Assembly (NCBI GenBank): GCA_032718475.1
Contig: JAUCBJ010004528.1
Span: forward strand, 1-34,072
DNA length: 34,072 bases
Reading direction: 5' to 3'
Origin: Nemertoderma westbladi
Taxonomy: Eukaryota; Xenacoelomorpha; Nemertodermatida; Nemertodermatidae
Below are positions 20,495 to 29,889 of this stretch, in pieces (position 1 is the stretch's first letter; each line of letters starts with the position of its first letter). The notes beneath the pieces were generated by a model, which was not told the DNA's origin, did no database searches, and saw only the letters and a program-made list of their open reading frames with translations. A program made the position numbers and the translations under genes.

Positions 20495-20812
20495 ACTGTA
20501 TAAAGATCGTCAGTCTGCGTTTAGGAAAAATATTTTATAACAAAACAGGACTTAAGCGACGAGCGCAACGAGGCATATAATGAAGACGAGTACTGCGTTG
20601 ACTAAATTATTATATAAACCACCTGGCTTCACATATTGATCGCATCCCTAGTTATTATTATTATAAAGAACGTCCTAGCCTGCGTTTAAGAAATATATTT
20701 AAATACAAAACAGGACGAACGCAACGAGGCTTATAATGAATACGAGTACTGCGTTTATTATATTCCTATAAACCACCTGGCTTTGCATATTGAACGTGCG
20801 ATTGGAAATAAG
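20495..20812. repeat. Two direct copies of a 155 bp sequence
   Basis: Copy 1 (about 20495-20650) and copy 2 (about 20660-20812) share TATAAAGA.CGTC, CTGCGTTTA.GAAA.ATATTT, ACAAAACAGGAC, CGCAACGAGGC.TATAATGAA, ACGAGTACTGCGTT and TATAAACCACCTGGCTT. Several substitutions and small indels separate them. Confidence 0.85.
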
Positions 20813-20873
20813 TTCGTGCTACCCTTCCGTGGGTGGTAGATGTCGCGGTTATGTATTGGTGGTTGGGAAGGGT

Positions 20874-20889
20874 GGGGGGGGGGGGGGGG
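20874..20889. repeat. Poly-G run of 16
   Basis: Homopolymer following the second 155 bp repeat copy. Confidence 0.95.
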
Positions 20890-21320
20890 ATTAAAAGGGG
20901 TGAACACGTACTGTCCCCCTTTCTTTGATTGATTGGTGGTGTGGGTAAATTTCTCAAAACCTGATTTTGTGATACAGTCGCTCAATTTTAATTTGTATCT
21001 CATAACTGGGCCTCGTGTTGCGCGAAGGCCCCACGAACGTGTTTTGTTTGATTACTGTCTGGGTTGTAGAGTAGAGTGATAATACTTGGCACAGAAAGTA
21101 CTTGTCAGTTGCCCTTCCTATTGAATGCATTTTACCAGGCCATCTCTATACATTTTTCATGAGTGCCAGCTGGTGTTTTTATCATTGCGCCTATGACAAT
21201 TTTCGTTGAGGTGTTTCAATTTAAACCGCGATTCCACAAGTACCCATACAGCCAAAGAAATCTATATTCATGGTCCATGCAAAATTTCATCAAAATCGTT
21301 AGAGCCGTTTTTGCTCTAAG

Positions 21321-21382
21321 TCAGTAGTCAGTTGTCAGTAGTCAGTAGCCAGTACAGCAGTCTGGCAGTAGCCAGTAGCTTT
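21321..21382. repeat. CAGTAG/CAGTAGTCAGT simple repeat
   Basis: About eight GTCAGTAG, GCAGTAG or CCAGTAG words in tandem. Confidence 0.75.
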
Positions 21383-21423
21383 TTTTCTTACAGTAATCAA
21401 GTCTTTAGACTTGCTAATTATTG

Positions 21424-21480
21424 GTTCAGCTGCTATTATGGCTGATCAGACTGTCAGATATTAAGATTATTTTTTGTTTG
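21424..21480. repeat. IPPK 5' flank module shared with 16838
   Basis: Near-identical to 16835-16890 over about 50 bp, ending 20 bp before the preferred IPPK start. The in-frame ATG at 21421 lies at its edge, so the 26 extra codons it would add are repeat-derived. Confidence 0.75.
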
Positions 21481-21498
21481 TCTCCGTTTCCTCTTCCA

Positions 21499-24400
21499 AT
21501 GGAGGTCACGAAGAACTCAGTGAGCCAATGGAAGTATCGCGGTGAGGGAGGAAAGTCTCTGGTTGTTTGGTGTCTGGAGGATAATGTCGTGTTACGATTC
21601 GCTAAAACTGACCCATTAGGTGATGGCGTAGCCGATCCGTTACAACGACCCACGATGGAGTTCTACGTAAAACACGTCATGAAACCCCTATTAGGGGCCT
21701 CGTTAGTGGACGAAGGAGAAGTCCTTCGGATCCCCTCCGAGAAAGCGAACCTCATCCTGTCGGAAGTACTTCCGAGTAGGGAGTCCCGTTGGCGAGGTAA
21801 CGCATTGCTAAGCGACGGAGTAGTTACCGTAATGCGGGACATATGTCGCATTAAAAACGCGAATAAATGTTTCGCTGTGGAAATTAAACCTAAACTAGGA
21901 TTCCTACTCAAATCTGAAGATTCAATTGAATCCGTTATATGTACTCATTGCCTCAACCAATACTCTAAGTTACATACTGGGAAGTGGGAATCCAGAAGTC
22001 GTTATTGCCCTTTGGATTTGTTTTCAGGGTGTCCCAATCGGATTCTGGATGCTCTAAGGGGTTTATTCGAGACTCCACAGAACAACCTTAAAGTATTCCG
22101 GGACGGGGAGTTAATATTTGGTGGGGATAAAACTCTTAAATCCGACTTAAATGTTTTAAAACAGTCCCTATGCGACGACTTCTTCCCTAGCAACCAATAC
22201 CACAGACCGGATATATTACCTAGCAACCAGGATAAACAATCCCACTGCCTGAACATATTACCTAGTAACCATGGCAAACAATCCCACAACCCAGATATGT
22301 TACCTAGCAATGAAGACGGACCATCCAAAAACTGTGGTCTGTTAAGTAACAATAAAGTCAAAGTCCAAAATGAACCCGACGCTGTAATTGAGGCTTTTGA
22401 GGGCTTTCTGGGAATTATATCTGCCGTACTTCGCGGCCCAGTAACCGGCAGCGGTTGTAAGGTAGGCGAGAGAGGGGCGACTGCAACTGGAGTAGGGAGT
22501 GAGGGAGGGGCGGCTGGGGTAGGGAGTGAGGGAGGGACGGCTAGGGTAGGGAGTGAGGGAGGGGCGGCTAGGGTAGGGAGTGAGGGAGGGGCGGCTGGAG
22601 TAGGGAGTGAGGGAGGGGCGGCTGCAACTGGGGTTGGGAGTGAGGGAGGGACGGCTGGGGTAGGGAGTGAGGGAGGGACGGCTAGGGTAGGGAGTGAGGG
22701 AGGGACGGCTGGGGTAGGGAGTGAGGGAGGGGCACCTGGAGTAGGGAGTGAGGGAGGGGCGGCTAAGGTAGGCGAGAGAGGGGCGACTGCAACTGGGGTT
22801 GGGAGTGAGGGAGGGGCGGCTGGGGTAGGGAGTGAGGGAGGGACGGCTAGGGTAGGGAGTGAGGGAGGGACGGCTGGGGTAGGGAGTGAGGGAGGGGCAC
22901 CTGGAGTAGGGAGTGAGGGAGGGGCGGCTAAGGTAGGCGAGAGAGGGGCGACTGCAACTGGGGTTGGGATTGAGGTAGGAGCGGCTGGGGTGGGGAGTGA
23001 GGGTGGAGCGGCTGGGGTAGGGAGTGAGGGAGGGGTGACTGGAGTAGGGAGTGAGGGAGGGACGGCTGGGGTAGGGAGTGAGGGAGGGGCACCTGGAGTA
23101 GGGAGTGAGGGAGGGGCGGCTATGGTAGGGAGTGAGGGAGGGGCGGCTGGAGTAGGGAGTGAGGGAGGGGCACCTGGAGTAGGGAGTGAGGGAGGGGCGG
23201 CTAGGGTAGGGAGTGAGGGAGGGGCACCTGGAGTAGGGAGTGAGGGAGTGGCGGCTAGGGTAGGGAGTGAGGGAGGGGCGGCTGGAGTAGGGAGTGAGGG
23301 AGGGGCACCTGGAGTAGGGAGTGAGGGAGGGGCGGCTAGGGTAGGGAGTGAGGGAGGGGCACCTGGAGTAGGGAGTGAGGGAGTGGCGGCTAGGGTAGGG
23401 AGTGAGGGAGGGTCGGCTGGAGTAGGGAGTGAGGGAGGGACGGCTGGGGTAGGGAGTGAGGGAGGGGCGGCTAGGGTAGGGAGTGAGGGAGGGGCGGCTG
23501 GAGTAGGGAGTGAGGGAGGGGCGGCTGGAGTAGGGAGTGAGGGAGGGGCACCTGGAGTAGGGAGTGAGGGAGGGGCGGCTAGGGTAGGGAGTGAGGGAGG
23601 GGCACCTGGAGTAGGGAGTGAGGGAGTGGCGGCTAGGGTAGGGAGTGAGGGAGGGTCGGCTGGAGTAGGGAGTGAGGGAGGGACGGCTGGGGTAGGGAGT
23701 GAGGGAGGGGCGGCTAGGGTAGGGAGTGAGGGAGGGGCGGCTGGAGTAGGGAGTGAGGGAGGGACGGCTGGGGTAGGGAGTGAGGGAGTGGCGGCTGGAG
23801 TAGGGAGTGAGGGAGGGGCGGCTGGAGTAGGGAGTGAGGGAGGGATGGCTGGGGTAGGGAGTGGTGGAGGGGCGGCTGGGGTAGGGAGTGGTGGAGGGGC
23901 GGCTGGGGTGGGGAGTGAGGGAGTGGCGGCTGGAGTAGGGAGTGAGGGAGGGGCGGCTGGGGTAGGGAGTGAGGGAGGGACGGCTAGGGTAGGGAGTGGT
24001 GGAGGGGCGGCTGGGGTAGGGAGTGAGGGAGGGGCGGCTAGGGTAGGGAGTGTGGGAGGGACGGCTAGGGTAGGGAGTGGTGGAGGGGCGGCTAGGATAG
24101 GGAGTGAGGGAGGGGCACCTGGAGTAGGGAGTGAGGGAGGGGCGGCTAGGGTAGGGAGTGAGGGAGGGGCGGCTGGGGTAGGGAGTGGTGTAGGGGCGGC
24201 TGGGGTAGGGAGTGAGGGAGCGGTGACTGGAGTAGGGAGTGAGGGAGGGGCGGCTGGAGTAGGGAGTGAGGGAGGGGCAGCTGGGGTAGGGAGTGAGGGA
24301 GGGGCGGCTGGAGTAGGGAGTGAGGGTGGGGCGGCTGGAGTAGGGAGTGAGGGAGGGGCGGCTGGAGTAGGGAGTGAGGGTGGGGCGGCTGGGGTAGGGA

Positions 24401-25092
24401 GTGAGGGAGGGGCGGCTGGGGTAGGGAGTGAGGGAGGGGCGGCTGGAGTAGGGAGTGAGGGTGGGGCGGCTGGGGTAGGGAGTGAGGGAGGGGCGGCTGG
24501 GGTAGGGAGTGAGGGAGGGGCGGCTGGAGTAGGGAGTGAGGGTGGGGCGGCTGGGGTAGGGAGTGAGGGAGGGGCGGCTGGGGTAGGGAGTGAGGGAGGG
24601 GCGGCTGGAGTAGGGAGTGAGGGAGGGGCGGCTGGGGTAGGGAGTGAGGGAGTTCTCGATAGAATTCTATATGTACAGAGACTCAGTAGGGAATCCCCAG
24701 TCAGTATGATGCAGCTGTATGATAGTGAATATAAACTCGGCATCGAGGATCAAATGGATTGGAGTCAGTTCGTGAATCACTTCTCGTCTTTCGGTGTGTC
24801 AACCCCGGCTATTGATGGGCCAGATGATATTTGGTCCCGGTTTATGGTCAGTACAACGGCACGCGATTGTAGTATCATTATATCTCTACACAGTCTACCA
24901 CTACCGGAATGTTCAACTGTTTGCCCCGAAGACTGTCGTAATATCTGTTTTCTCACGAACTCCGAACACGTACACTACACCATAGGGATAGTGGATCTGG
25001 ATCCGAAACCCTTATCCAGGATCCCCAGATACTATCGGGATTATTTGTCGGCAGTGAGGGAGTCCGACGGTCTCACTGTCTGTCGGCATTGA
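21499..25092 (+). CDS. IPPK: Inositol-pentakisphosphate 2-kinase with a giant coding minisatellite
   Basis: IPPK (Ipk1) phosphorylates the 2-position of inositol 1,3,4,5,6-pentakisphosphate to make IP6. I prefer the ATG at 21499 because MEVTKNSVSQWKYRGEGGKS aligns with the family start; an upstream in-frame ATG (21421) adds 26 repeat-derived residues. Family motifs in the resulting 1197-residue frame: GEGGKSLVV (15-23), VVLRF, EIKPKLGF (128-135), CTHCLNQYSKLHTGKW, RYCPLDLFSG (168-177), NNLKVFRDGELIFGG, and after the insertion STTARDCSIIISL and DLDPKPLSRIP (from 1166). Residues about 322-1051 are some 80 copies of a 9-residue repeat, placed exactly where the human protein has a variable disordered loop. 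Usual length is near 450-490, so the repeat more than doubles it. No frameshift or stop occurs across 2.2 kb. The gene is one uninterrupted frame, and its last 12-13 codons come from the adjoining satellite. Activity is inferred, not shown. Confidence 0.94.
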   Translation: MEVTKNSVSQWKYRGEGGKSLVVWCLEDNVVLRFAKTDPLGDGVADPLQRPTMEFYVKHVMKPLLGASLVDEGEVLRIPSEKANLILSEVLPSRESRWRGNALLSDGVVTVMRDICRIKNANKCFAVEIKPKLGFLLKSEDSIESVICTHCLNQYSKLHTGKWESRSRYCPLDLFSGCPNRILDALRGLFETPQNNLKVFRDGELIFGGDKTLKSDLNVLKQSLCDDFFPSNQYHRPDILPSNQDKQSHCLNILPSNHGKQSHNPDMLPSNEDGPSKNCGLLSNNKVKVQNEPDAVIEAFEGFLGIISAVLRGPVTGSGCKVGERGATATGVGSEGGAAGVGSEGGTARVGSEGGAARVGSEGGAAGVGSEGGAAATGVGSEGGTAGVGSEGGTARVGSEGGTAGVGSEGGAPGVGSEGGAAKVGERGATATGVGSEGGAAGVGSEGGTARVGSEGGTAGVGSEGGAPGVGSEGGAAKVGERGATATGVGIEVGAAGVGSEGGAAGVGSEGGVTGVGSEGGTAGVGSEGGAPGVGSEGGAAMVGSEGGAAGVGSEGGAPGVGSEGGAARVGSEGGAPGVGSEGVAARVGSEGGAAGVGSEGGAPGVGSEGGAARVGSEGGAPGVGSEGVAARVGSEGGSAGVGSEGGTAGVGSEGGAARVGSEGGAAGVGSEGGAAGVGSEGGAPGVGSEGGAARVGSEGGAPGVGSEGVAARVGSEGGSAGVGSEGGTAGVGSEGGAARVGSEGGAAGVGSEGGTAGVGSEGVAAGVGSEGGAAGVGSEGGMAGVGSGGGAAGVGSGGGAAGVGSEGVAAGVGSEGGAAGVGSEGGTARVGSGGGAAGVGSEGGAARVGSVGGTARVGSGGGAARIGSEGGAPGVGSEGGAARVGSEGGAAGVGSGVGAAGVGSEGAVTGVGSEGGAAGVGSEGGAAGVGSEGGAAGVGSEGGAAGVGSEGGAAGVGSEGGAAGVGSEGGAAGVGSEGGAAGVGSEGGAAGVGSEGGAAGVGSEGGAAGVGSEGGAAGVGSEGGAAGVGSEGGAAGVGSEGGAAGVGSEGVLDRILYVQRLSRESPVSMMQLYDSEYKLGIEDQMDWSQFVNHFSSFGVSTPAIDGPDDIWSRFMVSTTARDCSIIISLHSLPLPECSTVCPEDCRNICFLTNSEHVHYTIGIVDLDPKPLSRIPRYYRDYLSAVRESDGLTVCRH
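22461..24653 (+). repeat. 27 bp coding minisatellite in IPPK, about 80 copies
   Basis: The unit is GGAGTAGGGAGTGAGGGA followed by GGGGCGGCT, encoding GVGSEGGAA. Variants substitute A/T/P/R/M at the last or first positions (ARVGSEGG, APGVGSEG, TAGVGSEGG). A longer joint encoding KVGERGATATGVG occurs at 22461, 22767 and 22932. The block 24230-24653 is almost homogeneous. Every length variant is a multiple of three. Confidence 0.97.
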
Positions 25093-26790
25093 GGGAGTCC
25101 GATGGTCTCTCTGTCTGTCGGCAGTTAAGGTGCTGACATTCTCACAGTCTGTCGACATTGAAGGTGTCCGACAATCTCACTGTCTGTCGGCAGTGAGGGA
25201 GTACGATGGTCTCACTGTCTGTCGGCAGCTAAGATGCTGACATTCTCACAGTCTGTCGACAGTGAAGATGTCCGACATTCACACTGTCTGTCGGCAGTGA
25301 GGGAGTCCGATGGTCTCACTGTCTGTCGGCAGTTAAGGTGCTGACATTCTCACAGTCTGTCGACATTGAAGGTTTCCGACATTCTCACCGCCTGTCGGCA
25401 GTGAGGGAGTGCGACGGTCTCACTCTCTGTCGGTAGTCATGGAGTCTGACGGTCTCACTGTCTGTCGGCAGTTAAGGTGTCAGACATTCTCACAGTCTGT
25501 CGACAGTGAAGGTCTCCAACATTCTCACTCTCTGTCGGCAGTGAGGAAGTCCGACCCGCTCACTGTCTATCGGCAGTTAAGGTGCTGACATTCTCACAGT
25601 CTGTCGACAGTGAAGGTGTCTGACATTCTCACTTTCTGTCAGCAGTGAGGGAGTCTGACGATCTCACTGTCTGTCTGCAGTTAAGGTGTCAGACATTCTC
25701 ACAGTCTGTCGACAGTGAAGGTCTCCGACATTCTCACTATCTGTAGGCTGTGAAGGTGTCAGACTTTCTTACTATCTGTTGGCAGTGAAGGTGTCCGTCT
25801 TTCTTAATGTCTGTCGGCAGTGAAGGTGTCCAGCATTCTCAATGTCTGTCGACAGTGGAGGTGTCTGACATTCTCACTGTCTGTCGGCAGTGAAGGTTGA
25901 TATTTGAATGTACCGACATACTGACTAACAGGGTTTTTTTTATATACACCGCAGTGGAGGTGTCAACCTTTCTCACTATCTGTAGGCTGTGAAGGTGTCA
26001 GACTTTCTTACTATCTGTTGGCAGTGAAGGTGTCCGACTTTCTTACTGTCTGTAGGCAGTGAAGGCGTCCGACTTTCTTACTGTCTGTAGGCAGTGAAGG
26101 TGTCCAGCATTCTTACTGTCTGTCGACAGTGGAGATGTCCGACATTATCAGTCTGTCGACAGTGGAGGTGTCCGACATTCTCACTGTCTGTCGGCAGTGA
26201 AGGTGTCAGCCTTTCTTACTGTCTGTAGGCAGTGAAGGTGTCCGATATTCTCACTGTCTGTCGGCAGTGAAAGTGTCCAGCATTCTCATTGTCTGTCGAC
26301 AGTGGAGGTGTCCGACATTCTCACTGTCTGTCGGCAGTGAAGGTTGATAATTGGTTGTACCGAAATACTGACTAACATGGTTTTTTTATATACACCGCAG
26401 TGAAGGTGTCAGCCTTTCTTACTGTCTGTAGGCAATGAAGGTGTCCGATATTCTCACGGTCTGTTGACAGGGGAGGTGTCCGACATTCTCACTGTCAATC
26501 GGTACTGACGGTGTCCGACATTCTCACTGTCTATCGGCGGTTAAGTTGTCCGACATTCTCACTGTCAATTGGCAATGAAGCTGTCCGAGATTCGCACTGT
26601 CTGTCCGAGATTCGCACTGTCAGTCGGAGGGTTAAGGTGTCCGACGTTCTCACTGTCAGTTGGCAATGAAGGTTTCCGACATCTCACAGTCTTTAGGCAG
26701 TGAAGGTGTCCGACATTCTCACAGTCTTTAGGCAGTGAAGGTGTCCGACACTCTCACAGTCTGTCGGCAGTGGTGGTGTCAGACTAATTC
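25046..26790. repeat. 35 bp-unit satellite, about 50 copies, overlapping the IPPK 3' end
   Basis: The unit is TGAAGGTGTCCGACATTCTC followed by ACTGTCTGTCGGCAG, with GAGGGAGT, TTAAGGTG and GTCGACAG variants. Each unit contains the imperfect dyad TCACTG...CAGTGA, and many contain the palindrome CTGTCGACAG. Copies are less uniform than in the 51 bp array. Two similar 56-60 bp interruptions lie at 25896 and 26343. Confidence 0.95.
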
Positions 26791-27470
26791 ACTAACTAAC
26801 GAGCCATTAGAAATCTTGGCAATATTATTATTGTACAGTATTATATTTTATTAGTCACTATTTTCAAAACCCAGCACCGCCATGCAGGCACGTTTTGTAA
26901 GGCTTGACGTCTACTGTTATCATAGCTTGTTTAAGACCGTGTATGGCAACCGGTTGTTTAAACAAAACATGGTGGTCGGATATTTATTTACATGACATTC
27001 ATGAATCTTCAGCAAAAAACAATACTTTATTTGGTGTAGCTTTACAGCGGTGTAGTATATACTCGTGCATACATACAGTATGATACAGGTGCATATACTA
27101 GTGTCTGTGTGTCCGTCCCGTTCAAACAAGGTGGTTGTCCGGTTAAGCCTGGCCACCAATGCTACAGTAATTAATGTTAATGTATGAATTAAGGAAAGGA
27201 ACAGGTTTCAGTAGAAATTATTCGAACCAAAAACAAATCTTCATAGGAAAATAATATACGTAGAGTAGCACATTTTGTATACAATTTAATAGTTAAGGCA
27301 ATATTTGTTGTAGAACTAAAGATCATCCTGGGTGATAAGCGTGTGAATGACCGGTGAGACGGTAACACATTTTCACTTTCGCCCATGAGTGCTTTCGGTT
27401 TGATCTAAATGTATGCCTTGTGCTTGTGTTAAAACAATTCTAAATGCTTTGGCCCGGCCCGTCCTACAAC
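26791..27470. other. Intergenic DNA without recognisable genes
   Basis: I see no credible gene; two 65-79 codon frames lack family features. I found no AATAAA on the plus strand between the IPPK stop and about 26900, so the site of IPPK polyadenylation is unclear. Confidence 0.4.
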
Positions 27471-27495
27471 CAGGGGCAGCGCTATACCAAAACAA

Positions 27496-27514
27496 GGGGG
27501 GGGGGGGGGGGGGG
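27496..27514. repeat. Poly-G run of 19
   Basis: Homopolymer 25 bp inside the proposed hAT-like left end. Confidence 0.95.
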
Positions 27515-28030
27515 TGTAAGCCAATTTGGACCGACTGAAAATTAAATTTCGATTTGTACCGACTTAAATTGAAACGGTTAAACTGTATTAGTAATAATTT
27601 ATTTATATTAATTAATAAAACATAATTATTGAATTGGCATTTTATTTACCTCGCTTTCGCTCGGTAAATTAAATGCCTCGTGCATAGTGAAAAATAAGTT
27701 TTAGTTTTTTTTCCCATGTAATAGGTAATTTTATTCTTAAATTGGTACCTTTTTGTTGCTCAATTATTTAATCGAAGATATAGCGATATAGGCCTACTGT
27801 AGTGTTACAAAATAAATTGAAGTACTAAAAAAAACTGAAATAGTAAAACAAAAATAGTTTAATTTACCTTTTTCACAGGGAAAAAAAGTAAAATCAATGC
27901 AATCTTACGGGTTAATATTATTTGCCCTATTCGTAGGGAAAAAAGTGAAACTTTTTCTCCCAATTTTGGGGTACATTCGAGCGAAAAAGTAACAATTTAA
28001 GAAAAAATATTTATATTTTTATGCGGTGGT

Positions 28031-28195
28031 AATTATAATAGTAATTAATAATTATATATAATTATAATAGTAATTAATAATTATATATAATTATAATAGT
28101 AATTAATAATTATATATAATTATAATAGTAATTAATAATTATATATAATTATAATAGTAATTAATAATTATATATAATTATAATAGTAATTGACA
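28031..28195. repeat. 29 bp AT-rich tandem repeat, about 5.7 copies
   Basis: Units AATTATAATAGTAATTAATA followed by ATTATATAT start at 28031, 28060, 28089, 28118, 28147 and 28176 and are identical until the last, which degenerates. Identity implies recent expansion. Confidence 0.96.
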
Positions 28196-29889
28196 ATATG
28201 CAATCATAATATCGGCTCGATAAATCTCAGGCAGCAACCCTATTGTCACAACTAAATATTAATGTTTAAAACGAAGTACAGTAGTAGGCTACTAACAGTA
28301 TTTTATAATAGTTTACAAAAAAATTCAATTCAACAAATTATGGTTTTAATTATTTGAATTGAATTATAGGTTTTTTTAAATCCAATTTTAATCCAGTTCT
28401 TAATTATTGTACTCAATTCGATAGTTTCAACAATGTCCTTTTCACATACTATCAGTAACAATGGCTCTAAAGTCTTTCATACCTGACAGTCTTTCCATTT
28501 CCATTTTTTATTGTGTTCTATCCTGTAATCATTGTTAATATAGCTCGACACCTACTGTATCTGTTTTGCATTTTACTTTAGATATCGCACTGTTGCCCGT
28601 GGTTATTCGTCTCTTTTTAATTTAGTTAGGAAATTGACAATTTTTAATACAGTAAGTAGTCAGTATAAAATAAGTGTAGTACCAGTATAACTAGAAAAAC
28701 AGCAAGCTGGCTATAAGAGGACCGTCTATAAGACAACAAAACCGAAAAACTCTAATCCCCAGTCAAATATCAATCGCAATCAATTCATGACCAGTTCGGA
28801 GTTCTCAATAGACAACCCACCCCAACCATTGGATTTACTGAGACACACTCAACACTCCGGCCAGCTTGCTACCTGTCTTCCCAGCTAGCCAGAGTTAAAT
28901 AATTATACAACGTTGCTATGATACAGAGAAAATCCTTCCCTATTCGCTACCATAGGCAAAGTTCAGGCTGCGTGAGGGAATATTACATATTTATACACTA
29001 TTTTATTTTCAATCAATAAATAATCATACATCTTTATATTAAACACTCGAATATAATAAAAACTTTGTGAGAATGGGACACGGCGAATCGACCTGTGCTA
29101 TTTTTATACAGCAAGAGCTTAATTTTACCCGCTTAAATAATTAATAACCGAAATAAGAACCCAAATAATCGATACATTTCTTTGTATAGTTGGCCATGAA
29201 GTAGAGCACTTCTTACCCTTCCAAGCCAATATCAATTGTGCACAAACATACATACAGAACAACAAACACACAGACGTTTTTTTTTGACAGCAAGATGCCC
29301 TGACGGTCTTCTAATAAAATAATAAATAAATATTATATTTAAACAAAGATATTACAGAAAGGCCTATTACCATTGAGGCCAAGTATTCCTACTGTCTGAC
29401 TACCTAGTATTTGTTAACCTACCTATATCTGATGAAGCACCGCCAGTCGGTACGAAATATATTATAATACTGTTATAATCTCGCAACAAATTTAACTATA
29501 TTTATACTACCTGTATTATATACATCAGTTCAATTACAGAATTAAATTTCCCTCTTTCACTGTCGACTGTCATTACACTATTATCCTGGTACAATACAAA
29601 ATAGTTTCATGGTGTTGCTGTACAGTATGAACCATCTTAAACCTGCGTGCACCGACTGGTGCTATTTGCACCGACTCAAGTATGGTCTGGGGTGTGGGTG
29701 TGTCCCACCACTCCCCCCACACCCCCCATGAAACCGCCCCTGTTTACGACCTACATACCTTAGTGTGATTGTAATTTTTCCAGGCGGTAAATTTGAAATG
29801 CTAATTACTTGAGTTTACACACACGAAAGCTGCAGTTTAGCTACCGGTACCGGAACAGATCAGACATACCTGACGTGCGTCATTCAGTG

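Larger units (their letters stand above)
20813..21420. other. IPPK upstream region with poly-G and CAGTAG repeats
   Basis: I see no gene. It includes a run of 16 G (20874-20889) and a CAGTAGTCAGT-type simple repeat (21321-21382) like the one at the left edge of the window. Confidence 0.4.
27471..29742. mobile_element. Probable second hAT-like non-autonomous element
   Basis: The left end CAGGGGCAGCGCTATA and the opposite-strand right end CAGGGGCGGTTTCATG share the CAGGGGC hAT-type terminus, and both lead into G-rich sequence (a run of 19 G at 27496-27514; GGGGGGTGTGGGGGG on the right). Flanking octamers CCTACAAC and TTTACGAC agree at 5 of 8 positions, an eroded target duplication at best. No transposase frame is present; the interior is AT-rich. 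Confidence 0.5.

Noticed and set aside
21421-21498. IPPK start at the upstream ATG, adding 26 residues
   Set aside because: Those residues are encoded by a dispersed 50 bp repeat also found at 16838, and the family's N-terminus aligns from the ATG at 21499.
22002-24743. 913-codon antisense frame, proline-rich (PSLPTPAAP repeats)
   Set aside because: It is the complement of the IPPK coding repeat. The flanking antisense residues match no family, while the sense strand encodes conserved IPPK motifs on both sides.
25046-26790. CRISPR array
   Set aside because: The repeats are contiguous without unique spacers, and the context is eukaryotic.
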